Shown here piece after piece: positions 1 to 7,997 of a DNA stretch of 46,781 nt (position 1 is the stretch's first letter; each line of letters opens with the position of its first letter). The stretch is from positions 1 to 46,781 of the forward strand of contig DASPKX010000043.1 in NCBI GenBank assembly GCA_035627835.1, in the 5' to 3' direction. Origin of the DNA: DASPKX01 sp035627835 (GTDB lineage Bacteria; Verrucomicrobiota; Verrucomicrobiia; Limisphaerales; SXQI01). The notes below the pieces were generated by a model. The model was given only the letters and a program-made list of their open reading frames with translations. It was not told where the DNA came from and made no database searches. The translations under genes and the position numbers were made by a program.

Positions 1-1010
1 TTCCAGGTTCCGGATACACCCTTAACCTGCGCCTGACCGCCCAGCTTTCCTTCGGTACCAACCTCGCGGGCAACACGCGTAACTTCCGACGCGAATGAGT
101 TGAGCTGGTCGACCATCGTGTTGATGGTTATCTTCAGCTCCAGAATTTCTCCCTGCACGTCGACGGTGATCTTCTTCGACAAGTCACCGTTCGCTACGGC
201 GGTGGTAACAGCAGCAATGTTGCGCACCTGCGTTGTGAGATTCGACGCCATCGAATTCACGGAGTCGGTGAGGTCTTTCCAGGTGCCAGCGACACCTTTG
301 ACGTCGGCCTGCCCGCCGAGTTTACCTTCGGTGCCGACTTCGCGAGCCACGCGAGTCACTTCCGCAGCAAACGATGAAAGCTGATCCACCATCGTATTGA
401 CGGTGTTCTTCAGTTCGAGAATTTCGCCTTTGACGTCGACGGTGATCTTCTTGGAGAGGTCACCATTCGCCACAGCCTTGGTCACTTCCGCGATGTTACG
501 AACCTGAGCGGTGAGGTTACCGGCCATGGAATTGACGTTGTCGGTCAAATCCTTCCAGGTGCCGGAGACACCTTCCACGCGCGCCTGGCCGCCGAGTTTT
601 CCTTCGGTGCCGACTTCGCGGGCCACACGGGTCACTTCCGCCGCGAATGAACGGAGCTGATCGACCATCGTGTTAATGGTGTCCTTCAACTCAAGGAACT
701 CGCCTTTAACGTCAATGGTCACCTTTTTGGAAAGATCGCCTTTGGCGATAGCGGTTGCGACCTTCGCGATGTTACGGACCTGCGCGGTCAAGTTACCGGC
801 CATCAAGTTCACGGAATCGGTAAGGTCCTTCCACGTGCCGGCGACGCCCTTCACGCGCGCCTGGCCGCCCAGCTTACCTTCAATACCGACTTCGCGGGCG
901 ACGCGGGTCACTTCAGATGCAAACGAGCCAAGCTGCTGCACCATCGTATTCACGGTCATCGCGGTGCGTTTAAACTCGCCTTTGAGCGGACGCCCATGAA
1001 TTTCAAGGGT
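1..1010 (-). repeat. Tandem 276-bp repeats encoding HAMP units
   Basis: The same sequence landmark (plus-strand gtcacttcc or a close variant) recurs at 79, 355, 631 and 907, an exact 276-base or 92-codon spacing. Copies look roughly 80 percent identical by eye, and differences fall often at third codon positions. The array continues beyond the left edge. Confidence 0.9.
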
Positions 1011-1481
1011 CATCATCTGGGAAAGGTCGCCATTCGCCACAGCGCCGATCACGCGGGCCGCTTCGCTCGTCGGCCAAACAAGGTCGCCGATCAAAGCGTT
1101 GATTGAATCCACATACCCGCCCCAGGCGCCTTGCGGAGAATGGCCGAGGCTGGCGCGCTCGGAGAGCCGCCCTTCGCGACCGACCGCAGTGCTCAAGCGT
1201 TGGAGTTCTTTGGAAAGCCGTTGGTTGAGATCAACGACGCTGTTGAAAGCCTCGGTGATTTCCCGGTCCAAGCCTTTGGCATGGGCCGGAAGACGAGTCG
1301 TGAAATCGCCGCGCTTAAGCGAGTTCAGCGAGCGGAGCAACTGCTTCCGAAAACCGAGATCGTCCAGGGGACGCTCCTTAACCGCCGCGCCGTTGGCGCC
1401 CGCCTTGTCTCTTCGACGCGCGGTTTGGACCGTCGCTTCCAAGTCCCCGCCTTCGTTCGCGATATCTGCTTCAATAGCCAT
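1..1481 (-). CDS. Poly-HAMP sensor protein, probably a hybrid histidine kinase (5' part only)
   Basis: The reading frame opens with ATG at 1481-1479 and stays open for 493 codons to the left edge, so only the N-terminal part is seen. It begins MAIEADIANEGGD and has no signal peptide or membrane segment, so it is probably cytoplasmic. From about residue 130 onward it is built of near-identical 92-residue units. Each contains VANGDLSKKITVDVKGE, a TVNTMVDQL segment, FAAEVTRVAREVGTEGKLGG and a GVxGTWKDLTDxVN segment. This is the tandem HAMP pattern known from group III (Nik1/Os1-type) hybrid histidine kinases, where such units act as a signal-transducing rod. The kinase and receiver domains would lie outside the window, so the kinase assignment is inference; a methyl-accepting or other output is possible. 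It is divergent from ribD, with about 215 to 265 bases between the starts. Confidence 0.85.
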   Translation of the reverse strand, partial: MAIEADIANEGGDLEATVQTARRRDKAGANGAAVKERPLDDLGFRKQLLRSLNSLKRGDFTTRLPAHAKGLDREITEAFNSVVDLNQRLSKELQRLSTAVGREGRLSERASLGHSPQGAWGGYVDSINALIGDLVWPTSEAARVIGAVANGDLSQMMTLEIHGRPLKGEFKRTAMTVNTMVQQLGSFASEVTRVAREVGIEGKLGGQARVKGVAGTWKDLTDSVNLMAGNLTAQVRNIAKVATAIAKGDLSKKVTIDVKGEFLELKDTINTMVDQLRSFAAEVTRVAREVGTEGKLGGQARVEGVSGTWKDLTDNVNSMAGNLTAQVRNIAEVTKAVANGDLSKKITVDVKGEILELKNTVNTMVDQLSSFAAEVTRVAREVGTEGKLGGQADVKGVAGTWKDLTDSVNSMASNLTTQVRNIAAVTTAVANGDLSKKITVDVQGEILELKITINTMVDQLNSFASEVTRVAREVGTEGKLGGQAQVKGVSGTW

Positions 1482-1695
1482 AAAATGAGGGCTGTGATTC
1501 AATCATCAGAGCGGCGCGCATGTGCACACGAGCACGGTTCATCCGGTAAACAGATGGGCCCCGCGCGATGCTCTGAAAAGTTAGTAGTAGTCTATACGGG
1601 GTGAAGCCCCCTTCCTCAATAAGGGAACTTGCCCTAATGGGTGGTCAGGGTTTCCCTGAGCGGAATGCTAGAGCGATCCTTTTGGCTGTCGCCCC

Positions 1696-2829
1696 ATGTC
1701 TTTCCCGATTATTCTCATCCGGTTGTTGGAGCAAGATGAACACTTCATGCGCAGAGCCGCAAATTTGGCTCTGAAAGCCTTTGGAGAAACGAGCCCCAAC
1801 CCTCTCGTGGGCGCAATTCTTGTGCGAAATGGGCAAGTTGTTGGACAAGGATGGCACCATAGAGCCGGGTTTCCGCATGCGGAAATCGAAGCACTGAGGG
1901 ACGCGGGACGCCAGGGCCATAGCTCAGAGGGCGCGACTCTTTACGTTACGTTGGAGCCGTGCTCCACGCATGGCCGAACCCCTCCATGCACAGACGCCAT
2001 TATCAAGAGCGGCATCGCCCGAGTGGTTGCAGGAGCCACGGACCCGAATCCGAAGCATCAGGGCAGAGGCTTAGCTCTCCTCCGCAAAGCTGGCATTAAG
2101 GTCCGCGCTGGGGTCCTCGCAGATGAGTGCGCGGAAATTAACCACGCCTGGAATTACTTTATCGTGCATCGTCAGCCATTCGTCACCCTCAAGTGCGCCA
2201 TGACGCTGGACGGAAAGATTGCGACAAGCCGTGGTGAATCTAAATGGATCACCAGCGCCGCAAGCCGCTCTTACGCCATGAAGCTTCGCCAAAGCGCCGA
2301 TGCGATTCTGGTGGGCGTAAACACAGTTATAGCAGATGACCCCAGCCTCACTATTCGGGATGTTCCCGGCACTAAGAAATCACTCCGTCGCTTTATATTA
2401 GACCCGAGTGGCCGCATTCCCCGGTCAGTGAAAGTGCTTTCGGACGCTTACGCCCATCTGACCACCGTGGTTGTAGGAGAGAAAACCCGCCGAGCCGACT
2501 TCAGCCCTGCTCAGACCCTGCGGCTTCCGCTGGACAAGGAGGGCTTGGACTTAAACGCCTTTCTCCAGCAACTAGGGGAAGAGAGCGTGACGCATCTGCT
2601 GGTTGAAGGCGGTGGCGAGGTGAACGCCCATTTCCTCCGGGCCGGCTTGGTCTCCCGAGTGGTTTTATTCTACGCCCCTAAAGTCATTGGCGGCGCTGAC
2701 GCCAGAAAGGCCGTGGCAGGGCCCGGAATTGAATCGTTGGCGCAGGCAATCCAACTTAAAAATCCCACATGGCGAAGGCTGGGGCCTGATCTCGTCATGG
2801 AAGCAGCGCCATGTTATCCAACTGTTTAA
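1696..2829 (+). CDS. ribD: Bifunctional riboflavin biosynthesis deaminase/reductase RibD
   Basis: It catalyses two steps of riboflavin synthesis: deamination of the 2,5-diaminopyrimidine ribosylphosphate, then NADPH-dependent reduction of the ribosyl chain. The N-terminal cytidine-deaminase-like domain carries the zinc site HAE (H61, E63) and PCSTHGRTPPC (C89, C98). The C-terminal reductase domain starts near residue 160 with FVTLKCAMTLDGKIAT and has GESKWIT, a nucleotide-binding LVEGGGEV segment and a typical end. Length (377) is normal for the fused form. The start is uncertain. EQDEHFMRRA aligns with the N-terminus of E. coli RibD, so the first eleven residues may be excess, and TTG at 1726 or ATG at 1747 are alternatives. 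No FMN riboswitch is visible upstream. It is followed after 3 bases by ribE. Confidence 0.96.
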   Translation: MSFPIILIRLLEQDEHFMRRAANLALKAFGETSPNPLVGAILVRNGQVVGQGWHHRAGFPHAEIEALRDAGRQGHSSEGATLYVTLEPCSTHGRTPPCTDAIIKSGIARVVAGATDPNPKHQGRGLALLRKAGIKVRAGVLADECAEINHAWNYFIVHRQPFVTLKCAMTLDGKIATSRGESKWITSAASRSYAMKLRQSADAILVGVNTVIADDPSLTIRDVPGTKKSLRRFILDPSGRIPRSVKVLSDAYAHLTTVVVGEKTRRADFSPAQTLRLPLDKEGLDLNAFLQQLGEESVTHLLVEGGGEVNAHFLRAGLVSRVVLFYAPKVIGGADARKAVAGPGIESLAQAIQLKNPTWRRLGPDLVMEAAPCYPTV

Positions 2830-2832
2830 CGG

Positions 2833-3435
2833 ATGTTCACCGGAATCATAGAACGCACGGCGTTGGTGGAGCGGATTGCGGTTGGCGAGCAAAGCGTGGA
2901 GCTGGAACTTGCGCTGCCAAGCTGCGATTGGGAATTTGCCCTTGGCGACAGCCTCGCCGTGAACGGCTGCTGCCTGACGGTGGTCGTACAACGGCGCGGG
3001 GATAACGCGCTTCATCTTCGTTTCGATCTCCTGCAGGAAACCTGGAGGCGCACCAGCTTCCAGCAACTTGCATCCGGGGCGTTGGTCAACCTGGAACGCT
3101 CGTTGCCTGTGAATGGGCGTTTGCACGGGCACTTTGTCTCCGGGCACGTCGATGGGTTGGCTAAAGTTCACTCCTTTCAACAACATGGGGCTGACTGGCG
3201 CCTGGAGTTGGAAGCGCCAACAGAGCTTCGCAGGTATCTAGCCCCCAAAGGCTCGGTGGCTGTTGATGGCATCAGCCTGACCGTGGCGGAAGTCACGGAA
3301 AATGGCTGTGTTCTCTGGATTATTCCGCACACACGCGCGGCGACAAACCTGTCTCAGAGAAGACCGGGTGACGTGGTGAACATTGAGGCGGATCTGTTAG
3401 CCAAGTACGTTGAGCGACTGCTCCGGCCATCCTGA
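2833..3435 (+). CDS. ribE: Riboflavin synthase alpha subunit
   Basis: This enzyme dismutates two molecules of 6,7-dimethyl-8-ribityllumazine to riboflavin and the aminopyrimidine product. The protein begins with the hallmark MFTGIIE and consists of two lumazine-binding barrels. The first spans about residues 1-95 and contains GDSLAVNGCCLTV. The second spans about 96-195 and contains GHFVSGHVDGLAKV and GSVAVDGISLTV. At 200 residues it has the usual family length. Its start lies 3 bases after the ribD stop, so the two are almost certainly co-transcribed and translationally coupled. No lumazine synthase (ribH) or ribBA is in the window. Confidence 0.96.
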   Translation: MFTGIIERTALVERIAVGEQSVELELALPSCDWEFALGDSLAVNGCCLTVVVQRRGDNALHLRFDLLQETWRRTSFQQLASGALVNLERSLPVNGRLHGHFVSGHVDGLAKVHSFQQHGADWRLELEAPTELRRYLAPKGSVAVDGISLTVAEVTENGCVLWIIPHTRAATNLSQRRPGDVVNIEADLLAKYVERLLRPS

Positions 3436-3492
3436 CGAGTTGGGGGGGCCTTGTCGTTTTGACTCTCCTAAGGGAGGATTGCGCTGGAGGAT

Positions 3493-5022
3493 ATGAGCAA
3501 GCCGTTGCGGGTGCTGTTATTGGAGGATTCTGAGTTTGACGCTCAGCTTCTGGTCAGCTTGCTGAAGAAAGGCGGGTACGATCCACATTACATTCGTGTC
3601 GAAACTGCCGAGCAATTCACCTCGGCGCTTCAAAACGAACGCTGGGACGTCATCCTTGCTGATTACAATCTGCCCCAATTCAGCGCGCCTGCGGCCCTGG
3701 CTCTGTTGCAGCAATCAGGCCTGGATGTTCCCTTCATCATCGTTTCTGGAGGAATTGGGGAAAACACCGCGGTCGCCGCAATGAAGGCCGGCGCGCACGA
3801 TTATCTGATGAAAGGCAATCTCGCGCGTTTGGTTCCTGCAGTGGACCGGGAGCTTCGGGAAGCGGATAATCGCGCGGGGAAGAAGCGCACCGCTGATGCG
3901 CTGCGCCAGAGTGAGCTTCGCTACCGCACACTGTGGGAAACAGCAACAGACGCGGTCCTGCTTCTGGACACTAATTGCCTCATCCAATTCGCAAACCCAG
4001 CGGTTGAAAACGTTTTTGGTCACAAACCGAGCGAGCTGGTGGGGCAGCATATCTCCGTTTTGCAACCCCGCGAAGCGGGAGAGGACCCTGCCCTTTCTCT
4101 TGAACGCTGCGTGCTCCATGAAGCGGAGCGGAAGCAAGGGCAGCTCTCAGAGACACTCGGCCGGCATAAAGACGGCCGCGAGCTGCAGATAGAAGCCAGC
4201 TTCAGCAACATGGAGTTCGAGAGCCGGATTTGGTTCGTCTGCTTCATTCGCGACATTACAAGCCGCAAACAAACCGAGCAGGAGCTTCGGGCAAACCAGG
4301 AGCAGTTCCGGGTGGCGGCGGAAATCCAGCAGCATCTCTTTCCCAAAACCGCGCCGAACACAGTTGCGTTCGACATCTCCGGCCGCTCCCGCCCTGCGGA
4401 TGCAACCGGCGGCGACTATTTCGATTATCTGCCCATGAAAGACGGGTGCATTGGACTGGTCGTCGGCGATGTGACCGGCCATGGGGTCGGCCCTGCCTTG
4501 ATCATGGCTGAAACGCGCGCGTATCTCCGGATATTGTCCCGCGGTTCCGCTGATCCAGGAGCCATTCTTTCGCACGCGAACCAGGTTCTGGCGAACGACG
4601 TGGGGGCGGAACGTTTCGTGACACTCGCGCTTTTGCAATTGGATCCCAATGATCGCTGCTTGCGCTACGTCAACGCAGGCCACTCGCCCGCGTACCTGTT
4701 AAGCGCGGACGGAAATGTCCGTGCATTGTTAAAGCGAACTGGTCCGCCCCTTGGAATTCAGCCTTCGACACAATACGAATGCACCGAAGCGATAAAACTT
4801 CACCCCGGAGAATTGGTGGTGATCACCACAGACGGCTTCGAGGAAGCAGTGGCCCCGGATGACTCGTTCTTTGGCGCTGAACGAGTGCTCGACGTCGTGA
4901 AGCGCAACCGAGACCGATCTGCGGAGGAGATCATCGACGCGCTCTACGAAGCCCTCAGCGAGTTTACCGAAGATCTGCCCCAAGCGGACGATCTCACCGC
5001 AATTGTTGCCAAGGTGAATTAA
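3493..5022 (+). CDS. Response regulator with PAS and PP2C/SpoIIE phosphatase output
   Basis: Domains in order are: receiver (about residues 5-125, acidic pair E11-D12, phospho-acceptor D57 in ILADYN); PAS (about 140-260, beginning LRYRTLWETATDAVLLLD); a short linker; and a SpoIIE/RsbU-type PP2C serine phosphatase (about 290-509) with metal-binding GDYFDYL and VVGDVTGHGVGPAL. Such proteins dephosphorylate anti-sigma-factor antagonists in response to phosphorylation of the receiver. No antagonist or anti-sigma gene is nearby, so the target is unknown. A good ribosome binding site, GGAGG at 3486-3490, sits 2 bases before the ATG. The gene follows ribE by 57 bases and could be read through from it, but no functional link is evident. 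Confidence 0.93.
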   Translation: MSKPLRVLLLEDSEFDAQLLVSLLKKGGYDPHYIRVETAEQFTSALQNERWDVILADYNLPQFSAPAALALLQQSGLDVPFIIVSGGIGENTAVAAMKAGAHDYLMKGNLARLVPAVDRELREADNRAGKKRTADALRQSELRYRTLWETATDAVLLLDTNCLIQFANPAVENVFGHKPSELVGQHISVLQPREAGEDPALSLERCVLHEAERKQGQLSETLGRHKDGRELQIEASFSNMEFESRIWFVCFIRDITSRKQTEQELRANQEQFRVAAEIQQHLFPKTAPNTVAFDISGRSRPADATGGDYFDYLPMKDGCIGLVVGDVTGHGVGPALIMAETRAYLRILSRGSADPGAILSHANQVLANDVGAERFVTLALLQLDPNDRCLRYVNAGHSPAYLLSADGNVRALLKRTGPPLGIQPSTQYECTEAIKLHPGELVVITTDGFEEAVAPDDSFFGAERVLDVVKRNRDRSAEEIIDALYEALSEFTEDLPQADDLTAIVAKVN

Positions 5023-5059
5023 GCCTTCCGGAAAGTTGTGTGAGCGCGTGTGAAAAAGT

Positions 5060-5089
5060 TTGCAGTCACGCGTTCGGCGCATACATTAT
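5060..5089 (+). promoter_or_regulatory. Possible sigma-70 promoter of tRNA-Gln
   Basis: TTGCAG at 5060-5065 and CATTAT at 5084-5089 are separated by 18 bases and lie about 11 bases upstream of the tRNA 5' end. Both boxes match the consensus only moderately, so the call rests mainly on position. Confidence 0.35.
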
Positions 5090-5100
5090 CTCCCGCGGTT

Positions 5101-5174
5101 TGTCCGATGGTGTAATGGTAGCACAGAGCCCTTTGGAGGCTTTAGTCATGGTTCGAATCCATGTCGGACAGCCA
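5101..5174 (+). tRNA. tRNA-Gln (anticodon UUG), CCA encoded
   Basis: The cloverleaf folds by eye. The acceptor stem is TGTCCGA (5101-5107) with TCGGACA (5164-5170). The D stem is GTGT/GCAC. The anticodon stem GAGCC/GGCTT has loop CTTTGGA, giving anticodon TTG at 5133-5135. The T arm is CATGG-TTCGAAT-CCATG. Discriminator G at 5171 is followed by an encoded CCA (5172-5174). The weak U1-A72 pair and G73 fit a bacterial glutamine tRNA. Confidence 0.96.
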
Positions 5175-5299
5175 CAAATCCCCGCCCACCTTTCGTTCTG
5201 AATTGGCATCCAGGGCCTTGCTGCCGCGATGATCCTTGATGCCTTCATCGAGGATAAGCAGCCAGAAATGTTGCTTCCGTCCGTTTCCTCATTACCGTA

Positions 5300-5962
5300 A
5301 TGGCGGTGCGCCGGGCATTTACACTCATTGAGCTGCTTGTGGTAATTGCGATCATCGCGATCCTTGCGGGCATGCTTCTGCCGTCGCTTGGAAAAGCAAA
5401 AGCCAAGGCGCATAGCATAAAGTGCCTCAATAACCTTCGCCAGATCGGCCTCAGCGCGCGGATGTATGCTGATGACAACGCTGACACCATCCCCCAATCC
5501 GCGCACCAAGGGCGGTCCTGGATAGGTGTTTTAGCGCCGTATTTGTCAGGGACTAATAGCTACCGCTGCGCTTTGGATCGCAACGCGACAAATCGCAGCA
5601 GCATTTCCAGCTACGCAGTGAACGATTTTCTGACACGCCACCCAGCGGGCGCGCGCCATTTGGACTGCTCGAAGCTCTCCGGCGTGCCGAGTCCTTCCGA
5701 AACGCTCTACATGACAGAGTGTGGAGACAAATTCGAGGGCGGGGATCATTTTCATTTTGCCAGTGCGGCGACGGGAGGGTACTCCACCAACGCTTTCGCG
5801 CTGCAGGTTGCTGTTGATCGCCACTCAGGTGGAGCCAATTATCTTTTTCTGGATTGGCACGTGGAAACGCTTCGCTGGAGCGGGTCCGTGCCTCGAAAAT
5901 TGGAAACCGAGGGGTCGCGATTCGTGCACCCACACGGGCACTATCCCGCACACGCACCCTAG
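5300..5962 (+). CDS. Pseudopilin-like protein with type IV prepilin N-terminal signal
   Basis: The N-terminus MAVRRAFTLIELLVVIAI is a short basic leader followed by a class III prepilin motif (FTLIE, with the conserved glutamate at mature position 5) and one hydrophobic helix. It then has LPSLGKAKAKA and NLRQIGLSARMYADDN, typical of the large pseudopilin-like families of Verrucomicrobia, Planctomycetes and Lentisphaerae. These usually end with an H-X9-DG motif; here the equivalent is HSGGANYLFLDW, with tryptophan in place of glycine. It is expected to be cleaved by a prepilin peptidase and exposed at the cell envelope, but the function of the family is not established. No secretion or pilus gene is adjacent. 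ATG 5300 is the only good start before an in-frame stop at 5255, and it has no clear ribosome binding site. It follows the tRNA by 125 bases. Confidence 0.88.
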   Translation: MAVRRAFTLIELLVVIAIIAILAGMLLPSLGKAKAKAHSIKCLNNLRQIGLSARMYADDNADTIPQSAHQGRSWIGVLAPYLSGTNSYRCALDRNATNRSSISSYAVNDFLTRHPAGARHLDCSKLSGVPSPSETLYMTECGDKFEGGDHFHFASAATGGYSTNAFALQVAVDRHSGGANYLFLDWHVETLRWSGSVPRKLETEGSRFVHPHGHYPAHAP

Positions 5963-6070
5963 CCGCAGCGCATGAGGCCAGATGTTTTGACAAGCCGCGG
6001 AAACTGCCTATGTGTTGCCTAATCTTTCCGCGCCCGATACGCTCTTTTTGCAAGGTGTTCCACCTAAAGA

Positions 6071-6919
6071 ATGAAACGCTGCCTGGTCTTCCTGTTTGGA
6101 TTGTTCGTCTCATCGCTCAGCCTGTTCGCCCAGCACGGCCATCTGAACGCCGGAGCCGTGGGCACCAACCAAAACGATCAGCTCATCTGGGCGAATGGCG
6201 CCGCATTTGCCGCCACCTCAGGTTTCGTCAGGACCATGGTTTATACGAATGCAGGGCGCTTCGCGGACACTTACAACCAGAACATCACGCTCACAGCCCT
6301 GCCGCGGACAGTCACCAACGGCGGACCCACCGCCAATGCGCCGGCCCTGGGATCCTTGATTGTGGCGGAAATTGTTTCGGTGAACGGGCCCGAGGGAGGA
6401 GCCTTTCAGTTTTGGGACAGCGACTCCCCCGCAGGACAGCCGGCGCTGGCCATTCCCAGCGGAACCAGCAATGGCACGTTCCGGTATTTCTTAAGTGACA
6501 GATCCGTTGGAGCCGGAACAAAGGAGGCTGATCCTTATGGCCACTTGCATGGCAGGCGTTTCGGGGTGACCAGGCCCGGGCGTTATACCGTTGGTTTCCG
6601 GGCCGTGGACATTTCCACCAATGGGAATAATAGCGGCCCCATTCACCTCCCTTCCGACGTGCTTGAGATTAACTTTCAAACTGTCACCGCCATCAGCCGA
6701 GTCCAGAAGGACGGAGATGCTGTAAAGCTCACCTTCAAGGCTGAGCCCGAGGCGCGTTACGAAGTCGAATTTACGGACGAGTTGAAAGGCGCGGCGACCG
6801 TCTGGATGCCGGCGCACGCATCGATCTCGCACACGAATTCCTATCTGACACTTCCAGTGCCCAATGCAACGGGAACCCGCCGCTTTTACCGGTTAAAAGT
6901 GACGGAGGATGGCCATTGA
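6071..6919 (+). CDS. Secreted His-motif protein with C-terminal RFYRL domain (paralogue 1)
   Basis: A signal peptide (about residues 1-20, ending LSLFAQ) precedes a mature protein starting HGHLNAGAVG. The central region has DPYGHLHGRRFGVTRPGRY followed by TVGFRAVDIS. It resembles the H-x-H plus PGxY-xxxF segment of the surface-anchored repeat domains known from Actinobacteria (choice-of-anchor M type). That resemblance is from memory, and the family has been linked to metal homeostasis only in some members. The last 75 residues form a small domain with YEVEFT, a tryptophan and RRFYRLKV, a tail common in verrucomicrobial secreted proteins. The several His residues after the signal peptide and in GHLHG could bind a metal; this is inference. 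The next gene is a clear paralogue, starting at the last base of this stop codon (TGATG). Confidence 0.8.
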   Translation: MKRCLVFLFGLFVSSLSLFAQHGHLNAGAVGTNQNDQLIWANGAAFAATSGFVRTMVYTNAGRFADTYNQNITLTALPRTVTNGGPTANAPALGSLIVAEIVSVNGPEGGAFQFWDSDSPAGQPALAIPSGTSNGTFRYFLSDRSVGAGTKEADPYGHLHGRRFGVTRPGRYTVGFRAVDISTNGNNSGPIHLPSDVLEINFQTVTAISRVQKDGDAVKLTFKAEPEARYEVEFTDELKGAATVWMPAHASISHTNSYLTLPVPNATGTRRFYRLKVTEDGH

Positions 6920-7782
6920 TGATTTATAACGGAATGCGCATGTGTCGCTGGATCATTGTCGGTTGGGCGCTTGCATTATCGCCTTTCGCGTTTTGCCAAC
7001 ACGCGCACATAAACGCCGGGGCTTTGGGCGGCGTCGGCTCGCAGCTTCACTTCGTCAACGGGGGCAATTTTGTCACCAATTCAGGTTTTGTGCTCGAACT
7101 GCCTCTCTCCACGAACGGGCCTTTTGCAGGCTTGCACACTGGTTCCATAACCTTCACTGCGCTGCCGGCGACGATCTTCGGTGGCGGCCCTGCATTTGGC
7201 CACGCGCAGCTCGGCGCGTATCTTGAGTTGAAAACTGTTTCCGTCTCCGGCCCTCCGGGCGGTGCTTTCGGATTTTGGTTGGAGGATGAAGATTTCGGAT
7301 CTGCCCAAAACATTTTTACCGTTCCAGTAGGTGTGACCAACGGCACAAGCCTTTTCAACCTCAGCGAGAGTGGTGGCTCTCCCGATTCAGACCCATTCGG
7401 GCATATACATGGAAGGCGATTCACCCTGACCGAAAAGGGGCTCTATACGATCGGCTTCCAGCTCGTGGACACGTCCGCGAATGGGCCCGAAGGCGGCCCC
7501 GTGCATCAGCCATCCGACATTTTCCACCTCTACATGCGAGCAGGCGCTCCTGAGTTCAGGATACATTCGATCGTGCACCGTCCCGGTGGCATAACGATCT
7601 TTGTTGATACCATTCGCGGACATACGTATGCCCTGGAACGAACGCCTAATCTTGCCGGTGGGAATATTGTCTGGAGCGCGTTAGGCGAACCGCGCTCAGG
7701 CGACGGGGCCAGGATCAGCTTCGACGATCCTGACGTGAGCGCGCCGCGGCGCTTCTATCGCCTGAGAATCACCACCCCATAA
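6919..7782 (+). CDS. Secreted His-motif protein with C-terminal RFYRL domain (paralogue 2)
   Basis: It is paralogous to the preceding protein throughout. After a signal peptide (core IIVGWALALSPFAFC), the mature start QHAHINAGALG matches QHGHLNAGAVG. It also has GGPAFGHAQLGAYLELKTVSV, DPFGHIHGRRFTLTEKGLY followed by TIGFQLVDTS, GPVHQPSD, and a C-terminal YALERTPNL...W...RRFYRLRI domain. I place the start at ATG 6919, which overlaps the previous stop by one base and has GGAGG at 6904-6908; ATG 6934 is a shorter option. Coupled translation with the upstream copy implies they act together. Tandem duplication with retention of all the HxH-type motifs suggests these histidines matter. Function is not known; a periplasmic or surface metal-binding role is a guess. 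Confidence 0.8.
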   Translation: MIYNGMRMCRWIIVGWALALSPFAFCQHAHINAGALGGVGSQLHFVNGGNFVTNSGFVLELPLSTNGPFAGLHTGSITFTALPATIFGGGPAFGHAQLGAYLELKTVSVSGPPGGAFGFWLEDEDFGSAQNIFTVPVGVTNGTSLFNLSESGGSPDSDPFGHIHGRRFTLTEKGLYTIGFQLVDTSANGPEGGPVHQPSDIFHLYMRAGAPEFRIHSIVHRPGGITIFVDTIRGHTYALERTPNLAGGNIVWSALGEPRSGDGARISFDDPDVSAPRRFYRLRITTP

Positions 7783-7920
7783 TCCGGGTGTAGCTTCCGC
7801 CCGGTCAACCATCGGCCCTAATCCGAGCAGCTCAACTGGCGTGGCCATCACTTGGGGCAAATGGCCCTCAAGCTTGAAGCCAAGCCTCTAACATCAAACT
7901 CAATCCACAAAAGTGCGATC

Positions 7921-7995
7921 TCCTTTGGCGGGGTCGCCTTTAATGGCGACTCGGCGCTTTATCGCGGGACAGTAGATTCAGGGAAAGAGCTTTTT
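7921..7995 (+). promoter_or_regulatory. Leader element A: conserved block plus GTCGCC hairpin upstream of response regulator
   Basis: TCCTTTGGCGGGGTCGCC (7921-7938) runs into a perfect 6-bp hairpin, GTCGCC (7933-7938), loop TTTAAT, GGCGAC (7945-7950). A downstream CAGGGAAAGAGCTTTTT (7979-7995) lies directly before the start codon at 7998. The same three blocks recur before the giant gene at 8730-8784, so this is a duplicated element and not chance dyad symmetry. Whether it acts as an operator, promoter region or RNA structure cannot be told from sequence. Confidence 0.6.
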
Positions 7996-7997
7996 GC

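Noticed and set aside
1482..1746. FMN riboswitch upstream of ribD
   Set aside because: A GGGGTGAAGCCCC stretch slightly recalls the element, but the conserved ACCGGCGGT and GTCCGCGA parts and the overall multi-stem layout are absent.
5854..6498. Plus-strand open frame of 214 codons
   Set aside because: It overlaps the ends of two genes that have clear signal or prepilin sequences and shows a low-complexity, Arg-rich shadow composition.
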